From Limnohabitans sp. WS1 (GTDB lineage: Bacteria; Pseudomonadota; Gammaproteobacteria; Burkholderiales; Burkholderiaceae_C), in assembly GCF_003063265.1 (NCBI RefSeq), contig NZ_NERU01000002.1, forward strand, positions 62,001 through 126,000: a DNA stretch of 64,000 nucleotides, in the 5' to 3' direction. Under the pieces are notes generated by a model. The model did not search any database. It saw only the letters and a program-made list of their open reading frames with translations, and was not told the origin of the DNA. Positions 1 through 8,826 of the stretch are shown here, piece after piece. Made by a program: the position numbers and the translations under genes. The first letter of the stretch is position 1. Every line of letters begins with the position of its first letter.

Positions 1-1
1 C

Positions 2-1270
2 ACCATCGTCGGTGACGAAAAAGAAGCGCCTTATTCGCGCATGGCGATTCCTTATTTGCTGATTGGCAACGTCGAAGAAAAAGGCACTTGGCTGCGCAAG
101 GGCGACACCCACTTTGCCGACTTGCGCATCGACATCATGAACGCACGCGCCACCCAGGTGGACACCGTGGCGCGCCAAGTGGTGCTGGACAACGGCCAAA
201 AGCTGGCGTTCGACAAACTGCTGATCGCCACCGGCTCGCAGCCCGTGCGTCCCCCCATTGCAGGCATGGACCTGCCCGGTGTGCACCCTTGCTGGACGCT
301 GGCCGACGCCCGTGCCATTGCCGCACTGGCCCAGCCTGGTGCCAAGGTCTTGCAAATGGGCGCGGGCTTCATTGGCTGCATCATCATGGAAGCGCTCAAG
401 CAACGCGGCGTCGAATTGTCGGTGGTCGAGATGGGTGACCGCATGGTGCCCCGCATGATGGGCCCCATGGCGGGCGGCATGATCCGTGACTGGTGCGAAA
501 CCAAAGGCGTGAAAGTCTATGTGGGCACCCGAGTCGAGTCGATTGCACCTGCCGCCGCGGCCGCTGCCCCCAGCGGCATCTTGGGCAAATTGGCCAGCGC
601 CATTGGCCTGGGCAGTCCAGCCCCAGCAGCTCAAGGTTTGCATGTGCGCCTGTCCAATGGTCAAACCGTCGAGGCCGATTTGGTCATCAGCGCCACCGGC
701 GTGCGCCCGGCCATCGGCTTCCTCAAAGACAGTGGCATCACTTGCTTGCAAGGCATTTTGACCGACGAGTTCTTGCAAACCAATGTGCCGGGCATTTATG
801 CCGCCGGGGACTGCGCCGAAGCTTTTGACAAAGTCAGTGGCCAGACCATCGTCAGCGCCATCCAGCCCAACGCGGCTGAACAAGCCCGCGTGGCTGCGCT
901 CAACATGGCCGGTCAACAGACCACCCTCAAGGGCGTGACCCAGATCAACGTGCTTGACACCCTGGGCCTGATTTCCACCAGCTTTGGCAATTGGCAAGGT
1001 GTGGAAGGCGGCGAACAAGCCCAGCTGACCGACCAAGCCGCAGGCAAACACCTGAGCCTGCAGTTCAAGGACGATGTCATGGTGGGCTGCAACTCGGTGG
1101 GTTGGACCGAGCATGTGGGCGTCATGCGTGGGCTGGTCGAAGGCCAAGTGCGTTTGGGCGAATGGAAAGAACGCCTGATGCAAGACCCCACCCGCCTCGT
1201 GGACGCCTATCTGGCCTGTGCACAAGGCCAGGGTCAATGGAGTGGTGCGGCGGATGCGCGGCGCAGATGA
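2..1270 (+). CDS. NAD(P)/FAD-dependent oxidoreductase, 5'-truncated by window edge
   Basis: The reading frame is open from base 2 through the first internal ATG at 41 and ends with TGA at 1268-1270, so the N-terminus with the first FAD-binding loop lies outside the window; 422 codons are visible. A second dinucleotide-binding loop, MGAGFIGC, sits about 115 residues in, and the FAD-contacting motif GIYAAGDCAEAF about 270 residues in. Both are typical of the pyridine nucleotide-disulfide oxidoreductase class II fold. An Ala-rich insertion (about residues 180-205) separates the NAD domain halves. A MoaD-like gene follows 15 bases downstream. That pairing recalls tungsten aldehyde:ferredoxin oxidoreductase operons such as aorABCDE of Aromatoleum, where a FAD subunit precedes a MoaD-like gene, but the catalytic subunit is not visible, so the role is inference. 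Confidence 0.85.
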   Translation, partial: TIVGDEKEAPYSRMAIPYLLIGNVEEKGTWLRKGDTHFADLRIDIMNARATQVDTVARQVVLDNGQKLAFDKLLIATGSQPVRPPIAGMDLPGVHPCWTLADARAIAALAQPGAKVLQMGAGFIGCIIMEALKQRGVELSVVEMGDRMVPRMMGPMAGGMIRDWCETKGVKVYVGTRVESIAPAAAAAAPSGILGKLASAIGLGSPAPAAQGLHVRLSNGQTVEADLVISATGVRPAIGFLKDSGITCLQGILTDEFLQTNVPGIYAAGDCAEAFDKVSGQTIVSAIQPNAAEQARVAALNMAGQQTTLKGVTQINVLDTLGLISTSFGNWQGVEGGEQAQLTDQAAGKHLSLQFKDDVMVGCNSVGWTEHVGVMRGLVEGQVRLGEWKERLMQDPTRLVDAYLACAQGQGQWSGAADARRR

Positions 1271-1285
1271 AGTGACAATCCTCGC

Positions 1286-1540
1286 ATGAACATCACCTTC
1301 AAACTGTTTGCCACGCTCACCGACTATCTGCCTGCCGAGGTTCGCCGCAGCAATCAAATCGTCATGGACGTGGCATCTGGCACCACCATCATGCAAGTCA
1401 TCGACTCCTTCAGTCTGCCCCCCAAGCTGGTGCATCTGGTCTTGGTCAATGGCAAATACATCGCCCCCGAAGACCGAGGCACGCACGCCTTGGTTGAGAG
1501 CGATGTGCTGGCCATCTGGCCGCCTGTTGCAGGCGGCTGA
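1286..1540 (+). CDS. MoaD/ThiS-family sulfur carrier protein
   Basis: This 84-residue protein has the size and beta-grasp pattern of MoaD/ThiS and ends in the diagnostic PPVAGG, whose terminal Gly-Gly is adenylated and thiocarboxylated by a MoeB/ThiF-type enzyme. MoaD proteins donate sulfur to molybdopterin during Mo/W cofactor synthesis. The gene lies 15 bases after the flavin oxidoreductase and 8 bases before the next gene, so the three are probably cotranscribed. No moaE lies beside it, which suggests a dedicated carrier for one enzyme (perhaps a tungsten enzyme) rather than the housekeeping MoaD. The start ATG has no clear Shine-Dalgarno sequence. Confidence 0.85.
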   Translation: MNITFKLFATLTDYLPAEVRRSNQIVMDVASGTTIMQVIDSFSLPPKLVHLVLVNGKYIAPEDRGTHALVESDVLAIWPPVAGG

Positions 1541-1548
1541 AGTCTTCG

Positions 1549-1848
1549 ATGCAAGCAAGCTACGCCGAAACCTTCCAGCGCGACATGGGCTGCACCGAAG
1601 CCGAATGGCTGGGGTGGCTGCCCCGTGCTGTGGGACAACACCCGCTGCAATGCCAGGCCAGCAGCGCACACATCACCATCGGTGTGGGGCATCTGCAATT
1701 GCGCTGGCAAGTCATGCCCCCACGCGTCATTGCACAAATTCGCCTGCCCGTGCTGCGCATGCACTTCCAGTTTGAGGGCTTGAGCGAACAAGAACGCTAC
1801 GCCTTCATGCGGCACTTTGATCTGTACACCCAGCGCGGGGGTGGGTGA
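1549..1848 (+). CDS. conserved hypothetical protein (99 aa) in MoaD-linked cluster
   Basis: I do not recognise the family. The protein is short, soluble and rich in Trp, His and Arg. It has a hydrophilic start, a central beta-like segment (HLQLRWQVMPPRVIAQIRLP) and a C-terminal FMRHFDLYTQRGGG. There is no signal peptide or membrane segment. It starts 8 bases after the MoaD-like stop and runs in the same direction, so it is likely translated from the same message. The reading frame is taken as real because it fills the operon slot with normal codon use. A role in maturing or assisting the upstream oxidoreductase is inference only. Confidence 0.6.
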   Translation: MQASYAETFQRDMGCTEAEWLGWLPRAVGQHPLQCQASSAHITIGVGHLQLRWQVMPPRVIAQIRLPVLRMHFQFEGLSEQERYAFMRHFDLYTQRGGG

Positions 1849-1901
1849 GCTGTCAATTTGAGGCACCTGTTCAGTCAGAATGAGCCCATGGATCAACCGG
1901 A

Positions 1902-3611
1902 ATGGATCAGCCCATGAGTGCTTCTTTTGCAAATTCAACCCACAGCGGCAAACCTCAAACCCCACCCTTGACTGTGGATGTGCTGATCGCAGGCGGTGGG
2001 CCTTTTGGTTTGATGCTGGCCATCGAGTTGGGGCGTCGTGGGGTGCGGACTTTGCTGGTGGACCCCAAAGCGGGCACCGCGTTCAACCCCCAGGCCAATG
2101 CCACGCAAGCGCGCACCATGGAGCATTTCAGGCGTCTGGGGTTTGCCTCCGAGATCCGGGCGCAAGGTCTGCCTGCCGATCACCCCACCGATATCGCTTA
2201 TTTCACCCGTTTCACGGGCCATGAATTGGCGCGTTTGCCTTTGCCTACGGCAGCGCAAGCCACTCAGACCATCAAGACCCTGCAGGGCTCTTGGAGTGCG
2301 GCCGAGTTGCCTCACCGCGTGTCGCAAAAGTTTGTCGAGAAAACCTTGCGCCAGCAGGCCCAGGCTTGTCCCTCCAACGATGTGCGTTACGGCTGGTCGC
2401 TCACCCATTTTGTGCAAGACCTTGAGGGGGTCGACGCCACCGTGACCCCATTGGCCGGTGGTGCGCCTGTTTCGGTGCGAGCCCGCTACTTGGTGGGGGC
2501 CGACGGGGCTCGCAGTCCGATCCGTCACCAGTTGGGCATTGCTTGGGGCGGCAGCACCGGGGTCAAGCGCGACTTCATGGGTGGAAAAATGTTTGCCGTG
2601 TACTTGCGTGCGCCAGGTTTTGACCAGGTCATGCCGCACGACAAAGCCTGGATGTATGTCACGGTCAATGCCCAGCGCCGTGCCTTCATGGCCACGGTGG
2701 ATGGGGCAGGTGAGTTTGCCTTCCATGCGGCGGTGCACGATGGTGAAGACGCCGATGCCTGGACAGCCGAAGACGCTCAGCGCATTTTCAACCAAGCCAT
2801 GGGTTGTGAGCTGCCCATCGAGGTCTTGTCGGTGGGCACCTGGATGGCTGGGCACGCCTTGGTTGCCGAATCGTTTGGGCAAGGGCGGGTATTTTTGGGC
2901 GGTGATGCCGCGCATCTCTTCACCCCCACGGGTGGGCTGGGTTACAACACGGCCGTCGAAGATGCCATCAACCTGGGCTGGAAGCTGGCCAGTGTGGTTC
3001 AAGGCATCGCACCGCCCAGCTTGCTCGACAGTTATGCCTCAGAGCGCATGCCTTTGGCCCACCGCAACACCGCCTATGCCCGGCAATTTGCCGATTCGGT
3101 CGGCTTGTTTGAAGCCACATCGGCCTTGGAAGACGACAAGCCCTCCGGTCAAGCAGCTCGCCAACAGGCCAGCGTTCACTTGAACGGTCATGTGCGCATG
3201 GAATTCAACATTCCCGGCGTGACTTTTGGGGGCCGATACGACGATTCGCCCATTGTGGTGAGAGACGGCACCACGCCCCCACCCGACGCCGCCAACAGCT
3301 ACCAGCCCAGTGCCTGTCCAGGTGGTCGACCGCCGCATGCTTGGCTGGCCGATGGTCGCTCGCTGTACGACACGTTTCACAGCGAATGGACCTTGTTGCA
3401 GCTGGACGCCAGCAGTTCGGCAGGTGCGGGTTTTGAAGTGGCCGCCCAGAGTCTGGGTTTGAACCTGAAGCGTTTGGACCACAGCGCCAGTGGCTTGCGC
3501 CCACTCTACCAAGCCCCATGGGTGCTGATCAGACCCGATCAGATCGTGGCTTGGAGAGGGCAAGATGACCAACACGCCTTGCAGGTGCTGCGCCAAGCCA
3601 TTGGGTTTTAA
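1902..3611 (+). CDS. FAD-dependent monooxygenase (PheA/TfdB/MhpA class)
   Basis: The 569-residue protein has the features of class A flavoprotein aromatic hydroxylases. An N-terminal FAD loop, IAGGGPFGLMLAIELG, lies near residues 29-45. A middle VGADGARSPIR (DG motif contacting FAD and NADPH) lies near residues 197-207. GDAAHLFTPTGGLGYNTAVEDA (near 330-350) is the C-terminal flavin-binding motif. A C-terminal thioredoxin-like domain of about 150 residues is consistent with the phenol hydroxylase subfamily. Such enzymes use NAD(P)H and O2 to hydroxylate aromatic rings; the substrate cannot be read from sequence. Two close ATGs (1902 and 1914) compete as start and neither has a strong ribosome binding site. 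Neighbouring genes do not form an obvious aromatic degradation pathway. Confidence 0.85.
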   Translation: MDQPMSASFANSTHSGKPQTPPLTVDVLIAGGGPFGLMLAIELGRRGVRTLLVDPKAGTAFNPQANATQARTMEHFRRLGFASEIRAQGLPADHPTDIAYFTRFTGHELARLPLPTAAQATQTIKTLQGSWSAAELPHRVSQKFVEKTLRQQAQACPSNDVRYGWSLTHFVQDLEGVDATVTPLAGGAPVSVRARYLVGADGARSPIRHQLGIAWGGSTGVKRDFMGGKMFAVYLRAPGFDQVMPHDKAWMYVTVNAQRRAFMATVDGAGEFAFHAAVHDGEDADAWTAEDAQRIFNQAMGCELPIEVLSVGTWMAGHALVAESFGQGRVFLGGDAAHLFTPTGGLGYNTAVEDAINLGWKLASVVQGIAPPSLLDSYASERMPLAHRNTAYARQFADSVGLFEATSALEDDKPSGQAARQQASVHLNGHVRMEFNIPGVTFGGRYDDSPIVVRDGTTPPPDAANSYQPSACPGGRPPHAWLADGRSLYDTFHSEWTLLQLDASSSAGAGFEVAAQSLGLNLKRLDHSASGLRPLYQAPWVLIRPDQIVAWRGQDDQHALQVLRQAIGF

Positions 3612-3712
3612 AGACGCCCGGCATGGGCGAAAGCGGGCAGGGTTTGTTCCTCGGGTAGGCGGCCCGTCACCCGCCTGGTGTTTCATGCGTTTGAAGGGGA
3701 TGGAGCCGCCGC

Positions 3713-4099
3713 TCAGTTCTGGCTGAACCAGCATGTGACGGTGTACAGGCCCAGCACCGTGAGCATCAAGGAGCCGAGCAAGTGCAAGGTGGCGGTGCCC
3801 AGAGCCCACGCCAAACGCCCTTGCTGAAGCATGTCCACCACTTCGGCCGAGAAACTGGAAAACGTGGTCAGTGCGCCCAGAAAACCGGTCACCAGGGCCA
3901 GTCGCCAGACCGGGTCAAGGTCCGGCAGTTGCTGGAACACACCCACACACACACCCACCAGATAGCCACCGATCAGGTTGGCCGCCAAAGTTCCCAAAGG
4001 CATCAGACCAGCGCTGGCGGGGTTGAGCCACAAGCCGAGCTGCCAGCGCGAGAGTGCGCCCACACTGGCACCAATGCAAATCGCGATCACCGTGAGCAT
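3713..4099 (-). CDS. crcB: Fluoride efflux channel CrcB/FluC
   Basis: The 128-residue integral membrane protein has four hydrophobic helices and the family signatures GALSRWQLG near the N-terminus, GTLAANLIGGYLVG in helix 2 and GALTTFSSFSAE around residues 75-86. The last contains the Phe-box and Ser residues that line the pore. FluC proteins form antiparallel dimers in the inner membrane that let F- leave the cell. The ATG is preceded by AAAGGA at a good distance. I looked for a fluoride riboswitch in the short leader before the gene and did not find one. rdgC lies upstream on the same strand, about 58 bases away. Confidence 0.92.
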   Translation of the reverse strand: MLTVIAICIGASVGALSRWQLGLWLNPASAGLMPLGTLAANLIGGYLVGVCVGVFQQLPDLDPVWRLALVTGFLGALTTFSSFSAEVVDMLQQGRLAWALGTATLHLLGSLMLTVLGLYTVTCWFSQN

Positions 4100-4157
4100 G
4101 GGGTGGGTCCTTTCGGCAGGGCGTTAGGGGATGAGGGGGACCTTGAAGCCCCAGGTT

Positions 4158-5168
4158 TTAAAAAGGCGGGTCTTCTTCGTCGACTGCAGCGGCACCCGTT
4201 GTGACAGTGGAATTGAGCACGGTGCGGGTCGGGTTCGACGTGTTGGCATCGGCCGCAGCGGCACCCAGCTCCATCTCGCCGCCCAGGGCTTCGATCAGGC
4301 TGTCGATCAACGGTCCGAGCAAGCCAGTCGACAAGGCCACGTCGGCGTCAAAGCGGTCTTCGTTCTTGTCAGTGCCCGATTCGTCCATGACACCGTCGAG
4401 GTATTGCACTTTTTTCAGCTGCAAGGTCTCGGTCAGGACAAAGGCCACGCGGCCGTCCCAGCTGAGCGCCAGCTGGGTGGGCAGCTTGCCTTCCATCACA
4501 TGCTTGCGCACGTCGTCGTTGGCCAGGTGGTGGCGGGTAAAGCGCACGCTGGCGGCGTCTTCGCCGGTGGACTTGAGCACGGTTTCGCGCTCCACGGTCA
4601 GGTCGGCCGGCCATTCATCTTCGGTCGGGGCCAGCAGCCACTGGGTCATGGCGGCTTGGGGCGAGGTCACGGTCTGGATCAACGACACCGACAGGCCAGC
4701 CAACACGTTCATCAGGGCCGACATGACCTCGTCGGCTTTGCCCTGGCTGCCTGCGTTGAGCACCAAGCGGCGGTTTTTCAAGTCCATCCACACGATCACG
4801 CTCGATTGGCGGGCAAAGGCCTGGGGCAGCAGCGACAGGAGCACGTCGTCCATCAGGTCGCGCTTTTCCTTTTTGCCGGGTTTGCGCCCAGTGGCCGCTT
4901 CGATTTCGGCGATGCGCTCGTCGGCTTTGCGCCGCACCACGCTGCCGGGCACGGCCTTGGACTCGATCATGAGTTTCATGATCCACTGCCCGGCCACCGA
5001 TTCGACCAAGGGGCCATGCGCTTCGCCCCGTGGGGGCACCCAGCCAATGGATTTTTCCTGGCTGGCACCACATTCCACAAACTGCACCGGCTCCAAGGCC
5101 GCTTGCACATCGGCCAATGTGGGCGCAAAGCCCTCGCCGATGCGGTAAACCATCACATTTTTGAACAC
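4158..5168 (-). CDS. rdgC: Recombination-associated protein RdgC
   Basis: The 336-residue protein matches RdgC throughout: FKNVMVYRIGEG at the N-terminus, CGASQEKSIGWVPPRGEAHG, a basic KKEKRDLMDDVLLSLLPQAF segment, and a C-terminal RFDADVALSTGLLGPLIDSL followed by an acidic tail. RdgC forms ring-shaped dimers on double-stranded DNA and restrains RecA. The GTG at 5166-5168 is chosen because AGGA lies six bases before it; a TTG two codons upstream would match the E. coli N-terminal length but would sit directly against the AGGA. A long open frame on the opposite strand is a codon-bias shadow. Confidence 0.93.
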   Translation of the reverse strand: MFKNVMVYRIGEGFAPTLADVQAALEPVQFVECGASQEKSIGWVPPRGEAHGPLVESVAGQWIMKLMIESKAVPGSVVRRKADERIAEIEAATGRKPGKKEKRDLMDDVLLSLLPQAFARQSSVIVWMDLKNRRLVLNAGSQGKADEVMSALMNVLAGLSVSLIQTVTSPQAAMTQWLLAPTEDEWPADLTVERETVLKSTGEDAASVRFTRHHLANDDVRKHVMEGKLPTQLALSWDGRVAFVLTETLQLKKVQYLDGVMDESGTDKNEDRFDADVALSTGLLGPLIDSLIEALGGEMELGAAAADANTSNPTRTVLNSTVTTGAAAVDEEDPPF

Positions 5169-5193
5169 AAACAATCCTTACTGCCCAAATGAA

Positions 5194-5218
5194 CAACCCG
5201 TCCTTTGGGGACGGGTTG
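5194..5218 (-). terminator. Hairpin after dctM (possible terminator)
   Basis: A perfect 10-bp GC-rich stem (CAACCCGTCC / GGACGGGTTG) with a 5-base loop lies between the end of dctM and the start of rdgC, both read on the minus strand. The bases following on the minus strand are only moderately T-rich, so termination is plausible but not clear-cut. Confidence 0.45.
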
Positions 5219-5247
5219 AATCATAGAGGATGAACTTGCCTGCAAGC

Positions 5248-6549
5248 TCAGAGTTTCATTTGGGTGGGCAGCCAGGTCACGATGCCCGGCACAAAGTAAA
5301 TCAACAAGACCGCGCCCATCATCAAAAAGAACATGGGCATGGACACCCGGGCGATGTAGGGCAGTTGCTTGCCCGTCATGCCCTGCAGCACAAACAGGTT
5401 GAAGCCCACGGGCGGCGTGATCTGCGCCATTTCGACCACAAACACGATGAAGATGCCAAACCAGATGGGGTCGATGCCCGCTTTTTGCACGGTGGGCATG
5501 AGCACGCCCATGGTCAGCACCACCATCGAGATGCCGTCCAGAAAGCAACCCAAGAGGATGAAAAACACCATCAAGGCCATGATGAGCGCAAAGGGGCTGA
5601 GGCCCAGGCTGCCAATCCATTCGGCCAGGTGGCGCGGCAGGCCGATGTAGCCCATGGACAAGGTCAAAAATGCGGCGCCCGCCAAAATCAGCGCGATCAT
5701 GCAATAAAGGCGTGTGGCCCCCATCAAGGCGTCCTTGAACACAGCCCAGTTCATGGAGCCTTGCAAAGCCGACAAGATCAAAGAGCCGACCACGCCCACG
5801 GCGGCCGCTTCGGTGGCGGTGGCAAAGCCGGTGTAGATCGAGCCCAGCACCGCCGCAATCAGCAAGACCACCGGGATCAGGCTGCTGGAGGCTTCGAGCT
5901 TTTGCATGAAACTCATGGGCGCGTCACGCGGCGGGATCTGGTCTGGATGGCGCAATGACCAGTAAATGATGTAACCCGAAAACAGCCCGGCCAGCAGCAA
6001 GCCGGGCAAAACCCCCGCGATGAAGAGCTGGGCAATCGACACATCGGCCGCCACGCCGTACACGATCATGATGATGGACGGCGGAATCAACAGACCCAAG
6101 GTGCCGGAGCCGGACAGGGTGCCAATGACCATGTCTTCGGGGTAGCCACGTTTTTGCAGCTCGGGCAGGGTCATCTTGCCGATCGTGGCGCAGGTGGCCG
6201 CGCTCGAGCCCGACACGGCCGCAAAGATCGCGCAGCCCACCACATTGGTGTGCAGCAAGCGCCCGGGCAGGGCCTGCATCCAAGGGGCTAGGCCTTTGAA
6301 CATGTCTTGGCTCAGGCGTGTGCGAAACAAAATTTCGCCCATCCAGATGAACAGGGGCAAGGCGGTGAGCGTCCAGCTTGAGGCCGAACCCCATATGGTC
6401 ACCGCCATGGCGTCACCTGCGGGGCGGGCAGAAAACATCTGCATGCCCACCCAGGCCACGCCAGAGAGCGTGAGGCCAATCCACACGCCACTGCCCAAAA
6501 TCAGAAACAAGGTCAGGACCAAAAGCCCTGTGATCATCAAGTCATTCAT
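5248..6549 (-). CDS. dctM: TRAP transporter large permease DctM
   Basis: The 433-residue protein has about 12 hydrophobic segments and DctM-family signatures: GSSAATCATIGKM near residue 115, GTLGLLIPPSIIMIVYG near 150, and a C-terminal TPPVGFNLFVLQGMTGK near residue 378. It is the cation-coupled permease of a tripartite ATP-independent periplasmic transporter and acts in the inner membrane with DctQ and the periplasmic DctP. It is the last gene of the dctP-dctQ-dctM operon and starts 6 bases after the dctQ stop. Confidence 0.93.
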   Translation of the reverse strand: MNDLMITGLLVLTLFLILGSGVWIGLTLSGVAWVGMQMFSARPAGDAMAVTIWGSASSWTLTALPLFIWMGEILFRTRLSQDMFKGLAPWMQALPGRLLHTNVVGCAIFAAVSGSSAATCATIGKMTLPELQKRGYPEDMVIGTLSGSGTLGLLIPPSIIMIVYGVAADVSIAQLFIAGVLPGLLLAGLFSGYIIYWSLRHPDQIPPRDAPMSFMQKLEASSSLIPVVLLIAAVLGSIYTGFATATEAAAVGVVGSLILSALQGSMNWAVFKDALMGATRLYCMIALILAGAAFLTLSMGYIGLPRHLAEWIGSLGLSPFALIMALMVFFILLGCFLDGISMVVLTMGVLMPTVQKAGIDPIWFGIFIVFVVEMAQITPPVGFNLFVLQGMTGKQLPYIARVSMPMFFLMMGAVLLIYFVPGIVTWLPTQMKL

Positions 6550-6555
6550 GGCGGT

Positions 6556-7065
6556 TCATTCGTTGCGCAGCATCTCGCCGCTCTCGGGGGCTGTACGTTG
6601 GCCCCGAATTTCCAGCACCAGTTCATCGACAAAGGCCAGTGCAAAAATCACCGTGCCCAGCGCCATGGCCAGTTGCGGTATCCACAAAGGCGTGGCGTCA
6701 TTGCCGGTCGAAATGTCATGAAACTCGATGGATTGCCACACCAGGCGGCAGCTGTAGAAAGCGAACAAACAAGCCAGCAGGCTGGCCAGCGACAGGCTGA
6801 ACACTTCCATGCCCCGGCGTGCGGCCCCCTTGAACAAGCCCAGCACCAGAGTCACTCGGATGTGTTCACCGCGCTTTAAAGTGTGGGCCAGCGCCAAAAA
6901 GCCCGCCCCGGCCATGAGGTAGCCCGCATAGGCGTCGGTGCCGGGCACATGCACATGGAGCTGCCGACTCAAGACGGACAACAGCACCATGAACAGCAGG
7001 CCGCACATGCACAGCGCCGCCAAGGCGGCGGTGCTGTCATAAATGGCGTTGAGCAGTCGGCGCAT
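6556..7065 (-). CDS. dctQ: TRAP transporter small permease DctQ
   Basis: The 169-residue protein has the four transmembrane segments of DctQ and family features RQLHVHVPGTDAYAGYLM and LALAHTLKRGEHIRVTL. The frame is open further upstream, but the ATG at 7063-7065 is chosen because the extra residues would overlap dctP and look like out-of-frame sequence. It begins four bases after the dctP stop, which suggests translational coupling. DctQ joins the permease DctM in the inner membrane of the TRAP system. Confidence 0.9.
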   Translation of the reverse strand: MRRLLNAIYDSTAALAALCMCGLLFMVLLSVLSRQLHVHVPGTDAYAGYLMAGAGFLALAHTLKRGEHIRVTLVLGLFKGAARRGMEVFSLSLASLLACLFAFYSCRLVWQSIEFHDISTGNDATPLWIPQLAMALGTVIFALAFVDELVLEIRGQRTAPESGEMLRNE

Positions 7066-7069
7066 GCGA

Positions 7070-8044
7070 TCAGCGGTTGAACGCGTCGACGATGGCCTTC
7101 CCCTCAGCCCCAGACTTTTCAAGCCACTCTTTCATGATGGTGTCGCCCACTTTTTTCATGTCGGCTTTGAGTTGCGCAGACGGTGGAGCCACCGTCATGC
7201 CATTGGCCTTGAGGGTTTCCAGGGTGGTGGTGTTGACCTTGCGCGATTCGGCCCAGCCCCGGGTCTCGGCCGCAGCAGCCGCTTTGAGCAAGGCGTCTTG
7301 GGTGGGCTTGTCCAGCGCGTCGAAAGCTTTTTTGTTGGCAATCACCGCGTTTTTGGGCAACCAGGCTTGCACGTCGTAGTAGTACTTGAGGTGCTCGTAC
7401 AGCTTGCTGTCCACGCCTGTGGCGCCCGAGGTCATGGTCGATTCGACCACACCCGTGGCCAAGGCCTGCGAGAACTCGGCCGCTTGCACGGTCACAGGTT
7501 GGGCGCCAACCAGTTCAGCGATCTTGGCGGTGGTGGGACTGTAAGCACGCCATTTGATGCCCTTGAGGTCGGCGGCGCTGTTGATCGGTTTTTTGCTGTA
7601 AATGCCTTGTGGGGGCCAGGCCACCGAGTACAAGAGCATCATGCCTTGGTCGGCCAATTTCTTTTCCAAGAGCGGCTTTTGCGCTTTGTAGAGCTTCATG
7701 GATTCGTCGTAGCTGTCGGCCAAAAAGGGCAGGCCGTCCGCACCAAAGGGTTGCCATTCGTTTTGGAAGTTGACCAGCAAAATCTCGCCCAACTGGGCTT
7801 GGCCACCTTGCACGGCACGCTTGATCTCGGGGGCCTTGAACAGGGATGCGTTGGCGTGCACCGTGATCTTCAGCTTGCCCGCCGTGGCTTTGTCCACATC
7901 GGCCGCAAACTGGGTCATGTTGACCGAGTGGAAGTTGGTGGCCGGGTAAGCGGCGGGCAGGTCCCATTTGGTTTGGGCCGAGACAAAGCCGGAAACAGCG
8001 AGCAGGCCAGCCAGCAGGCTGAGGTGAAGGGCGCGACGTTGCAT
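7070..8044 (-). CDS. dctP: TRAP transporter substrate-binding protein DctP
   Basis: The 324-residue protein starts with a Sec signal peptide (MQRRALHLSLLAGLLAVSG, cleaved after VSA) followed by the TRAP solute receptor fold: AYPATNFHSVNMTQFA, the central GIKWRAYSPTTAKIAELVGAQPV and GVVESTMTSGATGVDSKLYEHLKYY. The conserved Arg in the KWRAY segment normally contacts a substrate carboxylate, so an organic or amino-acid-like acid is likely. The ATG at 8042-8044 is chosen because AGGAG precedes it and the signal peptide begins there. It is divergent from a MarR-type gene and a fused hydantoinase/oxoprolinase, which hints at a lactam or hydantoin-like substrate. Confidence 0.92.
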   Translation of the reverse strand: MQRRALHLSLLAGLLAVSGFVSAQTKWDLPAAYPATNFHSVNMTQFAADVDKATAGKLKITVHANASLFKAPEIKRAVQGGQAQLGEILLVNFQNEWQPFGADGLPFLADSYDESMKLYKAQKPLLEKKLADQGMMLLYSVAWPPQGIYSKKPINSAADLKGIKWRAYSPTTAKIAELVGAQPVTVQAAEFSQALATGVVESTMTSGATGVDSKLYEHLKYYYDVQAWLPKNAVIANKKAFDALDKPTQDALLKAAAAAETRGWAESRKVNTTTLETLKANGMTVAPPSAQLKADMKKVGDTIMKEWLEKSGAEGKAIVDAFNR

Positions 8045-8189
8045 GAAAACTCCTGTGAAAGATGGGAATGTACGGTTCACTGGGCAGTGCAAGAAAGGTG
8101 CCCGCTTCACGCGTGCATCGGGTGCATCTGTCTGGTGCCCACTGTAGGCAAGGCAGAGCCAATCCGTGATCGGTGTTTTCCCTTAACGT

Positions 8190-8202
8190 CAACAAATTGT
8201 TG
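8190..8202. promoter_or_regulatory. Candidate operator between dctP and the MarR-type gene
   Basis: CAACAAATTGTTG is a perfect 6-1-6 inverted repeat, and a related half site (CAAATTGTC) follows immediately at about 8204-8212. It sits in the 214-base divergent intergenic region, the usual place for a MarR-family operator. This is inference from symmetry and position. Confidence 0.45.
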
Positions 8203-8258
8203 GCAAATTGTCGGCATCGGGCATAGACTTTCTCAACTCTCCAGCCTGGACGGAACCC

Positions 8259-8792
8259 ATGCCGCGCAAAAATTCTCTGAGCATCTCTGCCCCGAGCCCC
8301 ATCGTGTCCTCGGCCCATCTGGTCTCGCCCGACAGCGCCGAGATGAGCGAGTTCGAGTTCGGCCTGATCGTGGCGGGCAACGCGTTTCACCGCTGGATCA
8401 TCCACTGCATGGCGGCGGCGGGCTTGAAAGACCTGACGCCGCTCGATGTGCTTGTGCTGCACCACGTCACGCACCGTGCGCGTGACAAGCGCCTGGCCGA
8501 CATCTGCTTCATCATGAACATCGAAGACACCCATTTGGTGAATTACGCCCTGAAAAAGCTGCAAGGCTTGGGCGTGGTGGTGTCTCAAAAAAATGGCAAA
8601 GACGTGACTTATGCCGCGACCGACGAAGGCCGTGCTTATGTGCAGCGTTACCGCGAAATCCGCGAGAGCTGCTTGATTGACGCTTTGAAGGCCGACGATG
8701 GCTTGAACCGCGACATTGGCGAGTTGGCCCGATTGCTGCGTGTGCTGTCGGGCATGTACGACCAGGCTGCGCGTGCTGCGGCTTCTTTGTGA
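8259..8792 (+). CDS. MarR-type winged-helix transcriptional regulator
   Basis: The 177-residue protein has a winged-helix core of the MarR type: a leading helix [22 protein letters not shown], then [30 protein letters not shown] (recognition region about residues 75-105), [22 protein letters not shown] and the wing [17 protein letters not shown]. The ATG at 8259 is chosen because GGACGGA precedes it; a TTG 17 codons upstream is also in frame. It lies between the divergent TRAP operon and the fused hydantoinase/oxoprolinase and probably controls both in response to their substrate. Confidence 0.82.
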   Translation: MPRKNSLSISAPSPIVSSAHLVSPDSAEMSEFEFGLIVAGNAFHRWIIHCMAAAGLKDLTPLDVLVLHHVTHRARDKRLADICFIMNIEDTHLVNYALKKLQGLGVVVSQKNGKDVTYAATDEGRAYVQRYREIRESCLIDALKADDGLNRDIGELARLLRVLSGMYDQAARAAASL

Positions 8793-8826
8793 CCTTGGTA
8801 TTTATATTCTGATTGTTGAGCGACTT

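Noticed and set aside
4100..4157. Fluoride riboswitch before crcB
   Set aside because: The short leader shows no pseudoknot-like fluoride aptamer pattern.
4131..5192. 353-codon plus-strand frame opposite rdgC
   Set aside because: Its protein is His/Gly/Gln-rich shadow sequence, while the minus strand encodes a full RdgC with conserved motifs.
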